A DNA stretch of 64,000 nucleotides from Manis javanica (taxonomy: Eukaryota > Chordata > Mammalia > Pholidota > Manidae), in contig NC_133169.1 in assembly GCF_040802235.1 (NCBI RefSeq), positions 43,407,034 through 43,471,033 of the forward strand, read 5' to 3'. Of this stretch, positions 11,201-25,263 are shown one piece after another (within the stretch, counting starts at the first letter, position 1; each line of letters starts with the position of its first letter). A program made the position numbers and the translations under genes. A model generated the notes under the pieces. The model was not told the origin of the DNA. It made no database searches and was given only the letters and a program-made list of their open reading frames with translations.

Positions 11201-13600
11201 ATAATGAAACAGGTGTTTGCCACTTCATTAGAAAGAAAAGGGTGATAGTATTCTTAATAATGCATTAAAGAAGTTCTATAGTGCTCCTTATTAACCCGAG
11301 AGTGATAGCAAATATAATGAAGACTCAGAGAAATCCTTACGAAGAGTAATTACTCACCTTCTTTGTGAGACTAATTGGTGTAACTGTATTCATATATGTA
11401 TATGAAGAATACATGTTAAAATCAGTTGCTTTTTCTTTTCATAAACAGTCCAGCATAAGGAGAGTTATAGCAAGGGATATATGGCAAAGATTATGTTCCT
11501 CTTGGAAATTATCCATAAAACAAGCTCTTGTATGTACATAACTTACCAATTTGTATGTGGTCAAATCTGAATGGAACTTATAAGAAGCCTTTTCCTTTAG
11601 TAAATAGTTACTTCAAGGATCTGCTATTGAGAGAAAAAGAACATTAATTAATGAAGCAAAATTAATCACTGATTAGTCTTGGACCATAAGATAATAAAAA
11701 TTTTATAATTATTTTGTCAATATCACAGATAATTACATATTAAATTGCTTTAAAAATAGGAGGATGTTCTTACTAAATCTATATTTCTAAAGATGTTTAT
11801 ATTCTTCCTTTTGAAAAACTCAGTGGATTGATTGCTTATAATGTAATAAAAATGTCTTTCTGTTATTATTGATTTATTATAAAGCTAATATCTCTTTTTG
11901 ATTTGCAACATTTTTCCTGTTGTTAGGTCTCATGGACTAGTTTTCTAGGGAACATACATTCACATCTATGGTTCAGAAGAATTCATTTGACACAGCAGAA
12001 TTCTATAAACAGGATTTTGGATATGTACCTGACTGGGCATGTACAATATTTAAGGCTCTAGTTAGATAATTTCAGGCATTAATTTATACATCAACTATCC
12101 AAAATTTTTTATTATTCCCTTTGTCTTACCCATTTGATAGTCAATGTTAACTATTTCTGAAATGTATATATTTTTATACCATATTAACATCTTTACAAAC
12201 ACCTACTTATTTATCTTAGCTTAAAAAGTCCAGAAATTAAGACACCTGTATTGTCTTTTCAGTTTCACAGTACTCACTACTGATATAAAGCATTAAAAAA
12301 AAATTGAAATGGTCTAATCAATAAAAGGAAACATCAACATTCAAACTGAAATCTCATGTATATATTGGATGAATGTTGTAATTTATTCTAAAGTTGATAT
12401 TATAGCCATATTCCCCTTAGGGAGTAAAAATAGTAATGAGGACTCTAGAGAGAATACTCTTATCTTCATAAATTACTACCAACCTAATGGGAAGAATTTT
12501 TTAATAATAATAGGCACTTATTTTATGTTTGGTCAAGTTAATGTAAATTTTAAAAAGCTGAACTCTACAGGAGTGAAAATTTTGTTTGTTGTAATGTAGG
12601 GTTAGATTTATCAAAGGATGTTCAAGAATTGAATTTCAATATAAAAATAAAGAGTAAAGTAATGCTTTTTTTGTGTAATCATCTAAATCATTCTTCCAAA
12701 TTATAATTATACCATAGACTTATAAAAATTTGCATTTTTCATTGTTAGACAAGTAAACTTTAGTACAAGTTTTATGCATTATTATGCATGTTTCTACTGT
12801 TTAGACTATGCACATGAAAGGTTTTGTTACAATCCTTCAGGCTCAAATTGAGTGCAATTACAAACTTATTTCCACCTATAATTGCTGACTATTTTTCTAC
12901 CAGAATGATGGATTAATGTAAAAAATTTATATCTATGAATTTTAAGAATAGATACATGTAGATCAAGCAATATATGTGCATTTAGTGAGTTCAAGTGAAG
13001 GGTACATAGATGTCCATTATACCATTCCAATTTTCTGTAATTGGATAAATGTTCAAAATAAAATATTAGGAAAAATTGAAACATGAACATACAAAAGACA
13101 TTGAGAAACATGAATTTCACAGTGCAGCTCCGTGCCCACATTTCCACTCAGTCTTTCCCATGGCTGTGAAACTCTGCTTTACCCACTGTTTCCACTGAGA
13201 AACACTCTATTTCTGATTATACCAAATATAGATCTATATGGGCATCTATGTGAGCCATTTTTCATTTTTTTAATTTATTTATTCACACATTAATTTGAAA
13301 CCTCTTTTTAGATCTTTAAATTTTTTCTATTGAAGTTATTAAACAGATTTTAACTTCATTTAGTGTTTTAGGTTACCTGTTAGGCCTACGGGCAACAGAA
13401 GTGGATACTGGGTTATAACCAGAAAATCCCTGTATATTTCTTTCTACATCTTTCAAATCCACTTTTCCTCTCCATTGCTAACATTTGCTTGATTATTGTG
13501 TTATTTGAAAATAATAATAGCCATTAATCAAAGAATGCCCCTGAAAAATATTGCTTAACCAACATAAAGAATATTGTCAATGGTTTTATGGTATCTTTCT
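8263..13600. other. Non-coding upstream flank of OR copy A with L1 3' ends
   Basis: No gene is supported. Three L1 3'-end fragments inherited by all three arms are visible: about 8690-8960 (minus), 9190-9540 (plus) and 10200-10500 (minus). The 119-codon open frame at 10526-10885 is matched by shorter, disrupted frames in the other copies and looks fortuitous. An OR promoter and non-coding first exons would be expected somewhere here, but I cannot place them. Confidence 0.6.
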
Positions 13601-13689
13601 ACATTGATAGATGATAACTGCACTAGTTAGATGAGGATTTAACAATGTATATAATTGTCAAATATGTTGTATACTTGAAACCAGTGTTT

Positions 13690-15180
13690 GAACTATTTTT
13701 TTACTGGTGGTGTGTTTACTTTTTCCTCAGTGGTAAGTGTGCTTTGTAGTTTTAGGGAACAGTCCCTTGTCAGCTATGTCTTTTGAAAATATTTTCTCCT
13801 AATTCATGGCTTGTCTTCTCATTATCTTGACATTGTCTTTTGGAGAGCAGATGTTTAAATTTTAATAAAGTTGTGCTTACAACTACTACTTTCTTGGATT
13901 GTGCCTTTGCTGTTGTTAGATCATTGAATTTTAATTTTGATAAAGTATGTTTTTTCAGTCATTTTATAAATTTTTCTTTGGTGTCATTTTAGGCATTCTC
14001 TGTAATCAGGTAGTTAAGATTTTATTTGTGCTTTCTTTATAGAGTGTTGTAATTTTATGATTTATTTTCTCAATTAATTTGATAACCAGTCTCCATTAAA
14101 TTGCTTTATTGTATCTTTCTCAATGAACAAATGACCACATGTGCATGGATCTTTTTCTGGACTATGTACATGTGTCCAGTGACCTATTTCTATATCCATT
14201 CACTAATACCCCAAAGTTTTAATTGTACCCTCATAGTAAGTCTGAAATTGGATAGACTGATACATCCAAACTTTTTATTTTTTGAATTATTTCTTATATT
14301 AGATTTTCTCTGTCCAGTCCACATAAGCATTACTGTCAGTTTGTCTAGATGTATAAAAATCCAGTTGTGAATTGACTGTAACTATGAGAAAAGCATAGAT
14401 TAATAGGATAAGAAATAAAATCTTTATTGTGTTTTCTTACAGTCTATCAACATGGTATGTCTTTCTGTTTAATTAATTGTTTCATATCTTTTACTGATAT
14501 TTGGAGGTTTCCATCATACTGATCCTGAACCTATTTACATAATTACCTGATATTTCAATTAGCTTTGGAGTTATCGTCAACTGTAATGTTTGCCTACCAA
14601 ATTCTTATTGCTACCAAGGAGAAATATAATGCACTTTCATGTTTAAGACCTATGTCCTGTGACTTTACTAAACTGACACTAATTCTAGGAGGTAATTTTG
14701 GTGCAGATTTCTCTTGATTGTTTTACATTGAAAGTCACATTATCTCAGAACATGCACATTTATATTCTTTATAATTCTATGGTTTTGTTTATAGTTCTAA
14801 TATTATTAAATTGCTAGGACATATACTACACACTGTTCAATGCGGTTCATAGGGATTGACATCCTTACCTTGTTCCTTATTCTAGTATTTAGGTATTCAT
14901 CTATTATTTAGTCTATCTGCAATAAGTCTGAAATTAAATGTAGTTGTTTTCATGTAAATGATATTTGTCACCTTCTGTATGCTGATGGATATGATTTGCT
15001 CATTGTTGAGGACATTTGTGCCTATACTTCTCATAGCTATTGTATGTTAACTTTTATGGTACTTTGTGGAATTTTTGTATTCAAAGAGAGCAACATGTTG
15101 TCATAATTCTCATATTTCACATACTTTTGACTTATTCTTCTGCTACTAGTAAAATAAAGTTCTCTTATTTTAAGTTATCA
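13690..15180 (-). mobile_element. Old L1 ORF2 fragment, antisense
   Basis: The plus strand reads as the complement of L1 ORF2 over about 1.5 kb, for example near 13740-13900, 14120-14360 and 14850-14890. Many substitutions and stops indicate great age. It lies in the spacer between arms A and B. Confidence 0.65.
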
Positions 15181-15379
15181 TGAAATTCCTTTGAAAATAC
15201 ATAGATAATGCAGGGTAATTTTCTCATCTTATGGTCAGTCGTGCCATATAAGATCACAGTGTCATGGAATTGACATCTCATCATATTCACAGGTTTCAGT
15301 GATAGACACAGAAATTTGAGGGAGAATTTTCAGAATATTCCTACCACTAATTCAAAATTACATATGTACTACTATGCTT

Positions 15380-15832
15380 ATTGTGACATAATTTACAATA
15401 ACAAGATATGGAAGAAATATATGTCCTTTGATAAATGAATGTAAGAAGAAAATAAGGGATGTGTTCAACTCAACAATATAAAATAAATCAATATTGTCAT
15501 TTGCAGTAAAATAGGTGGACCTAGAGAGTATGTCAATTTAAATAAGTCAAATAGGAAAAGACAAATACCACATGATTTAACTTATATGTGGAACCAAAAA
15601 ACAACAAACGAAACAGAAATAGACTAATGAACACAAAGAACAGTCTGTATAGTCTGAGCAGGGGGTTGGGGAGTCTGCCGAAATCGGTGAAGAGAATGAA
15701 AAGGTACCGCATTCTGATCATAAAATAAATTCATCACAAGAATGGAAATAAAGCATGGGAAATAAAGTCAGTATTCTAATTCTGTTGTCTATTGACAGAA
15801 AACTACACTTTTCATGGTGAACATTAACGTGC

Positions 15833-15876
<44 letters not shown>

Positions 15877-15960
15877 AATCATTATGTTGCACATCTGAAA
15901 TCAGTATGCTATTGTGTATCAATTATATTTCAATAAGGATATAACAAAACTAAAAGGAAT
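15380..15960 (+). mobile_element. L1 3'-end fragment containing a (TG)n tract
   Basis: The order of sequence matches an L1 3' end: the CACATGATTTAACTTATATG-like stretch at 15569-15588, then the 3' UTR ending near TATATTTCAATAAGG. A (TA)n(TG)n microsatellite occupies 15833-15873. No coding capacity remains. Confidence 0.7.
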
Positions 15961-16364
15961 ATTTCTTTGCAAGACATACGTTCATTTTTTCACAGATATC
16001 CTCGAAATAGTATTTTTCCATTTTAAGTTGAATGTAGAATTTTACCTAAAACTAAGCCATTTTACTTATCTCTCTGTGTTTTTCTGTTTTTAATATATAA
16101 CCATTGTAAACCTACAGAAGAGACTTTAGCTCTTGAATTTTATCAACAACCTTATTTCAAAGAACTCAAGCAAATATAATCTCTTTAGCTTTTCTGCCAC
16201 TCTTCATTTCTTCTATTATTCCATGTTAATTTTTGATAAAATTTCCCATTTGTTTCAAATAATTTTGCAATTGTTTTACAATAAGTCTTCTCATGATGAA
16301 TAATTTTCCTTTATATGGGAGTGTTTCATTTTATTTTCATTCCTGATGGTTATTGGCACATTGT

Positions 16365-17225
16365 CAGTCACCAGGGAAATGCAAACCAAAGCACAGGAGC
16401 TCTAACCTCACGCCACTTAGAGTGGCCACTGTCTAAAAGACAGGAAATAACAAGCATTGGTGAGGATGTGGGGAAAAGTGAGTCTTCCTGCACTGCTGGC
16501 GGGAATGTAAATTGATGCAGACACTATGGAAAGAAATATGGAGAGTTCTAAGCAACTAAAAATAGAAATTCCATATGACTCAGTAAGTCTACTTCCAGGT
16601 ATTTATGAAAAGAATTCAAAATCCCTGTTTCACAATGATATGTGCATCCCTGTGTTTATTTCTGTGTTGTTTACAATAGCCAGTATATGGAAGCAACCTA
16701 AGTTAAGCATCCATAACCAGATTAATGAATAAAGAAGAGGTGGTACATATACACAATGGAATATTATTCATCCATAAAAAAGAAAAAAATCCTGCCATTT
16801 GCAACCATATGGATGGATGCAGAAAGTATTATGCTATATGAAATAAACCAGGTGGATAAAGGGAAATACCATATGATATCACTTATGTATGAAATTGAAA
16901 AAAAAAAGAAATCAAAATTAAAATAAAAGTAGATTTATAGACACCGAGAGAGGTCTGGAAGTTACCATGGGGGAGAGGTTAGTGTGGGTGGGTAGTGTGG
17001 GTGAGGCAGATAAATAGGCCCAAAATCTCAATCATAAGTTGATCACAAGTTGGAAGTCCAGTATGCAGAAGACAGTGATTCTTTAACATCTTCCTATGTT
17101 GACACATAGTAAGCGTACTAGTTGGGATGAGGTTTTAATAGTGGATTTAACTGTAGAATCATTGTATTGCATAATTGAAATCAATATAATATTTTATTTC
17201 TGCTATAGTTTAATGAAAATAAATT
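16365..17225 (+). mobile_element. L1 ORF2 C-terminal end and 3' UTR
   Basis: The familiar L1 ORF2 tail is seen: the CACTGCTGGCGGGAATGTAA stretch at 16490-16509, the TACACAATGGAATATTATTC stretch near 16750, and the ACCATATGATATCACTTATG stretch near 16868. It then runs into 3' UTR. The frame is broken by stops and small indels. Confidence 0.8.
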
Positions 17226-17239
17226 AGAAAGAAATCACC

Positions 17240-17770
17240 CAGTATTCCAGTATAAACTAAATGACACAATTAAAAAAATGGATAGTCACTTCACTGATCT
17301 GATAAATGGCAAGGAAAAGAAGATGTTCAGGATCAATAGACATGGAAATGCAAATCAAGGTTACATATGGAACCAGCAGTAAAATACAACATAGTGACCA
17401 TATCAAATGGGTCTGAGGATGAACAACTGAGTCTCTCATGCACTGCTGGTGGCAATGTAAAATACTGTAACTAATCTGAAAAATTTGGTCACTTTCTAAT
17501 ACAGTAAACATATACTCATGACCCAGAAATCATAGCCCTAGCTTTTTTGGAGAAGTATAAAATTATATATACCAATCTGTATGCAATATCAATCAATAGC
17601 CATTTATTTGGAATCATCAAAATCAGGAAATAATACAAATGTTCTTCAAAGATACATATATAAAAAATTACTGCTTGGCTATAAAAATTTACTACAATAT
17701 GTGCAATAATTTGTATGAAATCCAGAAGAATTACACTGAGTGAAACAAGCAACATGAGTTTATGTTTCCA
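17240..17770 (+). mobile_element. Second, more diverged L1 3' fragment
   Basis: A second run of L1 ORF2-tail sequence follows directly, with CATGCACTGCTGGTGGCAAT near 17437 and a GAATTACACTGAGTGAAACA stretch near 17728. It is more diverged than its left neighbour, so the two are probably separate insertions of different age. Confidence 0.6.
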
Positions 17771-18562
17771 TACTCTTTTTATGTACTTTTATTTTAATAG
17801 TGATTTTAATAGTGAAAAGTGTTATCATTTCTTAAACAAGAATTGTAACGTTAATGTTCCATTCACTGAGGGAGAAATTCAGAGAAACAGGACCAAAAAA
17901 CTAAGAGTTGAATATATAATCATAGATAAGGAACTATTTATGAACAATGAAATGCTAAATCATAGATGCATAAAAGCAATTATTTTGACAATATACAAAT
18001 ATTAACATATTACAAATAAGAATGTAGTGCTCAATTTCCTACCTTGTTTACTATTATGACAAGGAATATACACATATCAAATTTGCTATATTGCATCAAC
18101 TTGAACTTTTTATAAGATTGACCATGTAAGTACAAGATAATGGAACTTGTACCCATTATTCTGGATGTCTTTTTTGCTGATGAGGTTTGCATAGATAATT
18201 CTACCTCTCCAACCATAAGCCCATCATTAAAAAGAGAATAAATATTAGTGGACAACTCATAATTTACTAAAATAACAAATGAAAAGTCAGACTAAAGGAG
18301 ATTGTAATGTGTTACATAAGCCTGATGGTTAATCAAATACTTCTGCCTGGATATTAATATATACAGTTTAAAATTAAATATATATGTATAAGCATATGTA
18401 TGTATATAGAGAGCATGCTAATTTTTTAGTATAAGTATTTGAGTAAGAACTTAGAATATATGCAGGTCTTGACACTGCTGGTCGCTTTACAAAGATTTGA
18501 CTCAAATGAAAACTGTATGTCCAGGACTCCTTGACATCTGAAGGTGTCCAGATAACACAACC

Positions 18563-21500
18563 TTTTCAAATATAGATTAATTAGAAATTTTTAGAACTGC
18601 TTCCACAAAGCATTCTTCCAAGGGTCTCAGTGCAGCTCACATGCCCTTCCCTCCTTGCAGGTGTCAGGACCCGGATGCAATGACTGGGGGTGCCGTCCAC
18701 TGATTGCAAACGTTTGGAGCTACAGTGGATGGGTGCAGGGATGGATGCAGCTGCCAAGCTTGCTTTGATTCCTGAGAATTAGAGCCACGTGCTTAGAATG
18801 CTGAGGAGAAACCTACGGGAGCCCAGGTGCCCGGTCATATTTGATGGTGGAATCTCACCTATTTCTTTACTGTGAAGGAAAATCTCTAATTTTGCTTCAG
18901 CCACATTTTTTATGGGTGTGTTTTGATTCAAAGTTATGGTTTCCAAGGAATGCAGTAGTCAAGCAACTTCCAACAAAGGAGAGAAAAAGAGGATTTGAGA
19001 GGATAGCGGAGAAAATATATAGGCAGTTCCTGATTATAATAGGGTACCCATTTCTATTGTCGTAAGTTGTAAAAGGTGAAGGTAACAGAAAAAGCAATTG
19101 AAGTTAAAATCTATTTCATAAAGTACAGTAGAAACCATGTAAAAACATAAAAAAGACTACAAATCTTCTAATGTATCAGTAGAGAAATTTAAAATAAAAG
19201 AAAAATGGTTAACATAGGATGCCCATTTAGCTGAATTATTTGGAGTAAATGGAAATAGCATGTTTCCAGATGAAAATACAGGGTAAATTTTAGAATTTTA
19301 CAATCACAGGGAGATCGAATTGGAAATAGGGGCAAGAGGCTGGATTGTGAAACACATTTTTGTCAGTGTAATTTTTATGTTCATGTTTTATTTCTTCCTA
19401 ATGTTTTATCTTGAACAGTTACACAGTTATAGAAAAATTGGAATGGCAAAATACACCATTTTGCCATAGGACATCTATACTCCCTTCGCCCAAACTCACT
19501 AAATGCACATATACATTGTATCATCTGCACACATGTATTTTTAAGTGAATATAAACTAGTTTTACATTAAATAATTATTCTGATAGAAAACAACTTAAGT
19601 ATTATACTTTACAGGTTGAGATAAGTTTGAAGTTGTGCTCAATTTGACCTGAAGGGTTGTAACAAAACTCCATTTGGATAGTCCTAATGATATAAAGATA
19701 TGTAATAATGAGTAAAGGTTGTGTTACAGTTTACTTGTCTGGCATGACAAATACAAATTTTTACAAGTGGATGGTATAATTATATTTTGAAAGAATGATT
19801 TAGCTGATTACAGAAAAAATGTCATAACATTATTTTACTATTTACTTTTATCTTGCAATTCAATTCTTGAATATCCTTTGTTAAATTTTACCTAGACAGT
19901 TACAACAAACAAAACTTTACTCTTCTGTAATTTAGCTTTCTTTCAATTTATGTTAAATTGAATAAGTATAAAATAAGTAAGTGCTTATTATTAGAATATT
20001 CTAAGTGCCAATTATTAGGGTGGTAAAAATTTGCATTTTTGTTATTGTTTTTTTCTAAGAAAAACATGGGTACTATAAAAAATAAGTTGCAATATTCACA
20101 CTGTATGTGGGTGAGGAGTTTGCTTTACCTTTGGTTCCTCTTTTCCTTTAGACAGATTATTTTACTTTCCCTCTTGAATGTTTTTATTGGGAATGAGCTC
20201 TCTGAAAAGGCAATGAAAGTGTGAAGTAAATTCTGCACTTTTTAAGCTAAAATCAATAATTTGATATTGGTCAAGATGTTAGTATGGTATTAAAATGTAT
20301 ACCTTGGATAAATTAGTTAAAATTTAATACTAAACAGGGAAGATAAAGGTTGTGTAATTTCTACTATTACAGTGTGTGTGTGTGTGTAAATAAATGCTTA
20401 TAATTGTTTAAATTCAGCCCTAGAAATTGTGCATCCACATGCAAGTGTGTATCCAGATCCTCTGGCTGTGAAGTTCTCCTGTATCAAATGGATTCTCTGA
20501 CCCGAAGACCTAAATGTGTGTCCCCTAAAATATTGGTCCATGAGACCTAACAGGCAGTAAGGATGCAACAAAGCAGGAAGAGTGATGAAATTTAGGACAT
20601 TTTTGACTGCTTTAAATGATTACTTATCTATCCACTGGGTTAAAGAGGAAGGATATGCATTTCTTCTTTATCAATAGAGCCTTAATAAGAAACACCTTCC
20701 TGTGCATAATTTTTAATGTAATTTTATTTGATATTACTATACTAAAGAAATAATATTTTAACTATCTTAAAAAATTCAAGATTTATCAGAGATTATTTTT
20801 GCTTGATTAACTAATTTACTTTTTCTCCATATAGCGAATCCAAGAAGTAAACATTTGATAAAAGAACAGAGTTTCAGATGAGGTTCATTTCATTTTAAAC
20901 GCAGGCAAAGGGTAAGGTATATAATTAAGAAAGCTGTTCTCTGGATAGTATCCATGAGAGAGCTAATCTTGACGAAATTTAATATTTAATGCCTCAAGAC
21001 ATTAATTTTCTTGTAATAGTACCTTTTAAAATTTCATAAATTTACTACAACATTTTCTTAAACTGAATATATAAAGATGTAGAAAACTGAAATTGTGCTT
21101 CTGTAGAGCCTTGATCTTTGTGAACTGACAGGGTCGATGTTTTTTGTTTCACACTTTCTAATTCACTCACTAAACACCCACTGATTGAATAATTATATCC
21201 AAGTACATTGATGTTAGTATAACCATTTTCTTTCCTAAATTTCATGACTTTAATATCATGAAAATACTTTCTATTTTTCTCGGAAGCATGGTACAGATCT
21301 TGGCTATGTGAAGGAAGAGTAAAATCATCCCACAATAACATCAGAGATTCTTATTAAATATTGCATGGGGAAGAGGGGTGGGAGTGTGGTCAGAGTGAGT
21401 CAAGGAGAGACAGAGGTGCAGGCTTCCAATTATAAAATAAATTAGCCATGGGATGAGAGTAAAGTATATGGAATATAATAAATGGTATTGTGGAATACTT

Positions 21501-23627
21501 GTATATTATCTACAAATAGTATCTACATTTTTCATGGTGAGCATTTAGCAAAGTATAACATTGTCAGATCACTATGTTGTACACTGAAAACAATATAAAG
21601 TGTACACTAACTATATTTCAACTAGGTAAGGCTAAGGAGCAGTAGCCCTCAGGTAGCTATTCAAGATTTTATTAGTTTTATGTAATAAATAAGAAATAGT
21701 AAAATTTTTTAAAAGATTGACATCCAGAATAATTTCTGCAGTTTTCAAAAGACAGACAGACTGGCAGAAAGGCTGTGAGAAGGGAAGATACCAAGAAAGA
21801 CTAGAAAGGAAAAGAAAAGAAGGAAGGATATAAAGAAATTCTGCATTACAAAAAACATGATTGATAATAATTTGATTCATCTGTATGAATAAATCTTTAC
21901 AGATAATTTGTATCGTTTATATTATACATTTAATCTTACCATATATATTGTTAATATTTTCCAGTAGATAAAATAAGTATGGAGGTTGAACCACTGAAAA
22001 TGTTTATATTTTATTTTATAATCATCTTACTTTTTTTCTATTATGCACATGTGGTATTTAAAAAATACAATTTTCAAAGTGACAGAAGAATATATAGAAG
22101 TAATGATTTTTAGACCTTCAGTTAAAATTATTGTAAGTACAAATGTAATTCAAACATTAAATTGTCTTAGTAAGAACAAGGGCTTCAATCATATAAAATT
22201 TTGTACCTTCGTATACCCTTGAATAATTACACGTATGATGACATTTGTTTTAAGGACAATGGGATTTGAATATTATGTGAATATATTTGTTTCTACTTCC
22301 ACTCACACTTAGACACTACTGACCTAGTTTTATTTGATTTCTTAATTTAATGTTTTAAAGAAATATTGATGAGATTCAATATTATGTTGGTTTCACAGGA
22401 ACACCCAAGTGACCCAAAAATTGTGCCCATGACCAAATGTTCACCACGGTGAGCGCAGCTCCTGTGTCCTCACGGAATTATATGACAGTATTGTGAACTC
22501 TACTGCCTGTGCCGTGCCTCCATCTCTATGATTAAATTATCTTATTATTTAAAGTTTGTATGTCTCATCCTACACATATTTACATCTGCATCGCCAGTGG
22601 TAAGCAGCAATCTGTTCTGCTTATGAGTCTGTTTGTTTTCTTAGTTTACGTTTTATAAGATAATTAAAATTTTTAAAAATACAGTCATTCTAGACATGTT
22701 AAAATTCATACTTCAATGAATAGGATTCTAATTTATAAAAGCATTTCCATATTTATTCTCACCAATACATTTTGTGTAAGCAGGAGACACACTACTCATT
22801 CTTTTCACACAAAAAATTTTGGTTATTATTCTTTTTTATATGTCTGCTCATTGCTACCAGCTATTAAAATATATACCAATATTTATTTGTTATTGTTTGT
22901 GGCCTTTTTTTGTACATATAAGTGAAATCAGGGGGTAGGAGGAGGACTGAAAAAGGTGAAGGGGATACAAACTTACAAACCTCAAATTATAAAATGAATT
23001 ATTTATAGGAATGGAAGTGCAACATAGAGAATATGACCAATAATACAGCAATATTGGGGTAACAGGGGGATCTACATTTACTCTGGCAAGCACCTTGTAT
23101 TGTGTGTAATTATTGACTCACTTTGTTATACATCTAATATGAACATAATATTGTATAAAAAGTATATTGCAAAAAAATTATATACCTTGGAAAATACATA
23201 GCTTCTGCCTTAGAGGTGCTTAGAATTGAGATAGTGCATAAAATTATACATGGGGGGGGTGAGATACTACAAAGCAAAATAAGTAAATGACCAAGTAGGT
23301 GTGAAGAAAACACAGGTAGCTCTCACTGAATTGTGAAATCCCAAACACTGGGGATAGGTCCACAATGATTTTTACTGAGAAGATGAATTGTTAAACGTCT
23401 TCTCAGGGTCTCAGAGGGCTTCCTTAGTGAGAGGATCTGAAGATGAATATTGAAAGAAACAGCATGAAATCAGAAGATGATTTTAACAACAGTTATAATA
23501 ATTGGAATCTTTAATTAAATAAGGCTAACATATTCATCACCAACCACACACAGTATTTTTCAAATTTCTAATAAATAGTTCCCTTGTTTTTTCTCTAACC
23601 TGTGCTTGTTGACTTCCTTCCCTCCAG
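18563..23627. other. Non-coding upstream flank of OR copy B
   Basis: No gene is supported. L1 3' ends occur at about 21360-21625 (plus), 22380-22690 (minus) and 22920-23180 (plus), the inverted equivalents of those upstream of copy A. A TG microsatellite lies at 20371-20387 and a G run near 23250. The 98-codon minus frame at 21045-21341 is the paralogue of other short frames and is not convincing. Confidence 0.6.
23608..23627 (+). promoter_or_regulatory. Putative 3' splice site before OR copy B
   Basis: A pyrimidine-rich run ends in CCCTCCAG with the AG at 23626-23627, 23 bases before the chosen ATG. Position and wording match the other two copies, supporting a conserved acceptor for the coding exon. 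Confidence 0.6.
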
Positions 23628-23650
23628 AAAGACACCGGTGGAGAGAGGGG

Positions 23651-24592
23651 ATGGACGGCTACAATCTCACCCCCGTGACTCACTTTATCCTCGCGGGGCT
23701 CTCTGACCTCCCTGAGGTACGCTATCCTCTCTTTCTGGTCTTTGTCATCACCTACCAGGTCACCTTGGTGGGAAACAGGGCCATTCTCTTGGCCATCGGG
23801 ACAGAGAAGAAGCTGCGCACACCCATGTATTACTTTCTGGCCAATCTGTCCCTCTTAGACATATTCTGCCCATCAGCTACCATCCCCAAGATGCTGGACA
23901 ACCTCCTGACTGGGAATCACAGCATTTCCTTCCTGGGCTGTGCTTTGCAGCTTTATTTCCTGGTGGCCCTGACGGGGACTAAGGTCTTCCTTCTCGCTGC
24001 CACGGCTTATGATCGCTACGTGGCCATCTGCTTCCCCCTCCGTTACACCCTCATCATGACAAAAGGTCACTGTGCACAGCTAGCAGCTGGGACCTGGGCA
24101 ACAGGGTTTCTCAATTCCCTCCTCCACACAGTGTCCACCTTCCGATTGTCTTTCTGCAAGTCTAATCGGGTTAACCAGTACTATTGTGACATCCCCCAAC
24201 TAGTGGCTCTCTCCAGCTCATCCACCTACACGGTAGAAATGCTTGTTTTCATCATAGGAGGTATCTTGGCAATCAGTGCCTTCCTAATTACCATCATCTC
24301 TTACATTTACATCATATCCACCATCCTAAAGATTCAGTCTGTGGAAGGGAAGCAGAAAGCCTTCTCCACATGGGCCTCCCACCTCCTGGTGGTCTGTTTG
24401 TTCTGTGTCACAGCCATCTTCACCTACATTCGTCCCTCTTCAAGTCACCACTCCCTAGACAGGGACAGACTCATCGCCATGCTCTACGGGGTTATCACCT
24501 CAATGCTAAACCCCATGATTTACAGCTTGAGGAACACAGAGGTGAAAGGGGCACTCGGCAGGGTCTTATGTCATAGACCATGTTTACATTAA
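23651..24592 (+). CDS. Olfactory receptor (copy B), open frame with eroded motifs
   Basis: A 313-codon uninterrupted class II OR, colinear with copy A without indels. It keeps N5-L-T, GN at 41-42, the DRY core at 121-123, C97 and C179, and [10 protein letters not shown] in TM7. Several positions conserved in the family have changed relative to copy A: H56R in the LHTPMY motif, M118T before AYDRY, C189S in extracellular loop 2, C241W in KAFSTC, Y252C and G253V in TM6, and P284S in the PMLNP motif. This suggests relaxed constraint, although a functional receptor cannot be excluded. The start is the first ATG after a pyrimidine tract and CAG; the upstream in-frame extension begins with TTG and would lie within the presumed intron. 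Confidence 0.85.
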   Translation: MDGYNLTPVTHFILAGLSDLPEVRYPLFLVFVITYQVTLVGNRAILLAIGTEKKLRTPMYYFLANLSLLDIFCPSATIPKMLDNLLTGNHSISFLGCALQLYFLVALTGTKVFLLAATAYDRYVAICFPLRYTLIMTKGHCAQLAAGTWATGFLNSLLHTVSTFRLSFCKSNRVNQYYCDIPQLVALSSSSTYTVEMLVFIIGGILAISAFLITIISYIYIISTILKIQSVEGKQKAFSTWASHLLVVCLFCVTAIFTYIRPSSSHHSLDRDRLIAMLYGVITSMLNPMIYSLRNTEVKGALGRVLCHRPCLH

Positions 24593-25263
24593 TTGTACAC
24601 TAACAGAATGAGTCAATATTCATTTTAGAATACATTGATGAGAAGAATTTATAGAAATAATTTTTATTTGATACTGAATAAATACCTACATATACACTGT
24701 ATTTTATAAACATGCAAGCATACAGATAACTTTAATCATACCTATCTGTATGGGTATATGTCTATCTCTCTCAAAGGGGAACTTAAAAATGTATTGTCTC
24801 CAAACGGACATTTCCATAAGTAGCAGAGAACATTAATTACACTATTTTAAGATGTATAACATGAGCCCATCTTTAAGTTAACTTGGGTCTTTGTTCATGT
24901 CTATATCCATATCTATAGCTATACCTATACCATCTTCATTTTTATATTCACTTTAAATCTATATCTAAGCATCTATCTATGATGTTTATTTTATTTCTTT
25001 GCCTCTTGTGATAGACTGCCTATGCTGATAAGTCTCCAGAATATTATCACTTCCCTTATCCTGCCTTTCAATTTTGGCTTCTGCTTATTGTTTAGATCTC
25101 TGCTTTTCTCTTTTTTAAGATAACCCTGTCCATTCTCAGATCTACCTGTCTCTCCAAGAAGAGGACTTACTTTCTCTATCTCTGATTTAGTTATCTAATT
25201 TAGCTCACTATATTATTGTCTTCTTAACTTTATATTTTCAAAACTGAAAGTAACATCTTCTAA

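Larger units (their letters stand above)
1000..13600. repeat. Arm A of the inverted OR-block triplication
   Basis: This block carries OR copy A on the minus strand. Its sequence reappears in inverted order in arm B (about 18.8-29.8 kb). Anchors read directly: 2000-2080 matches the reverse complement of about 28.79-28.87 kb; 3660-4010 matches the reverse of about 27.0-27.3 kb; 8540-8620 matches the reverse of about 23.27-23.34 kb; 10450-10885 matches the reverse of 21.04-21.38 kb; 12960-13110 matches the reverse of about 19.39-19.54 kb. The same order appears in direct orientation in arm C. Edges are approximate, and both arms carry private insertions. Confidence 0.85.
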
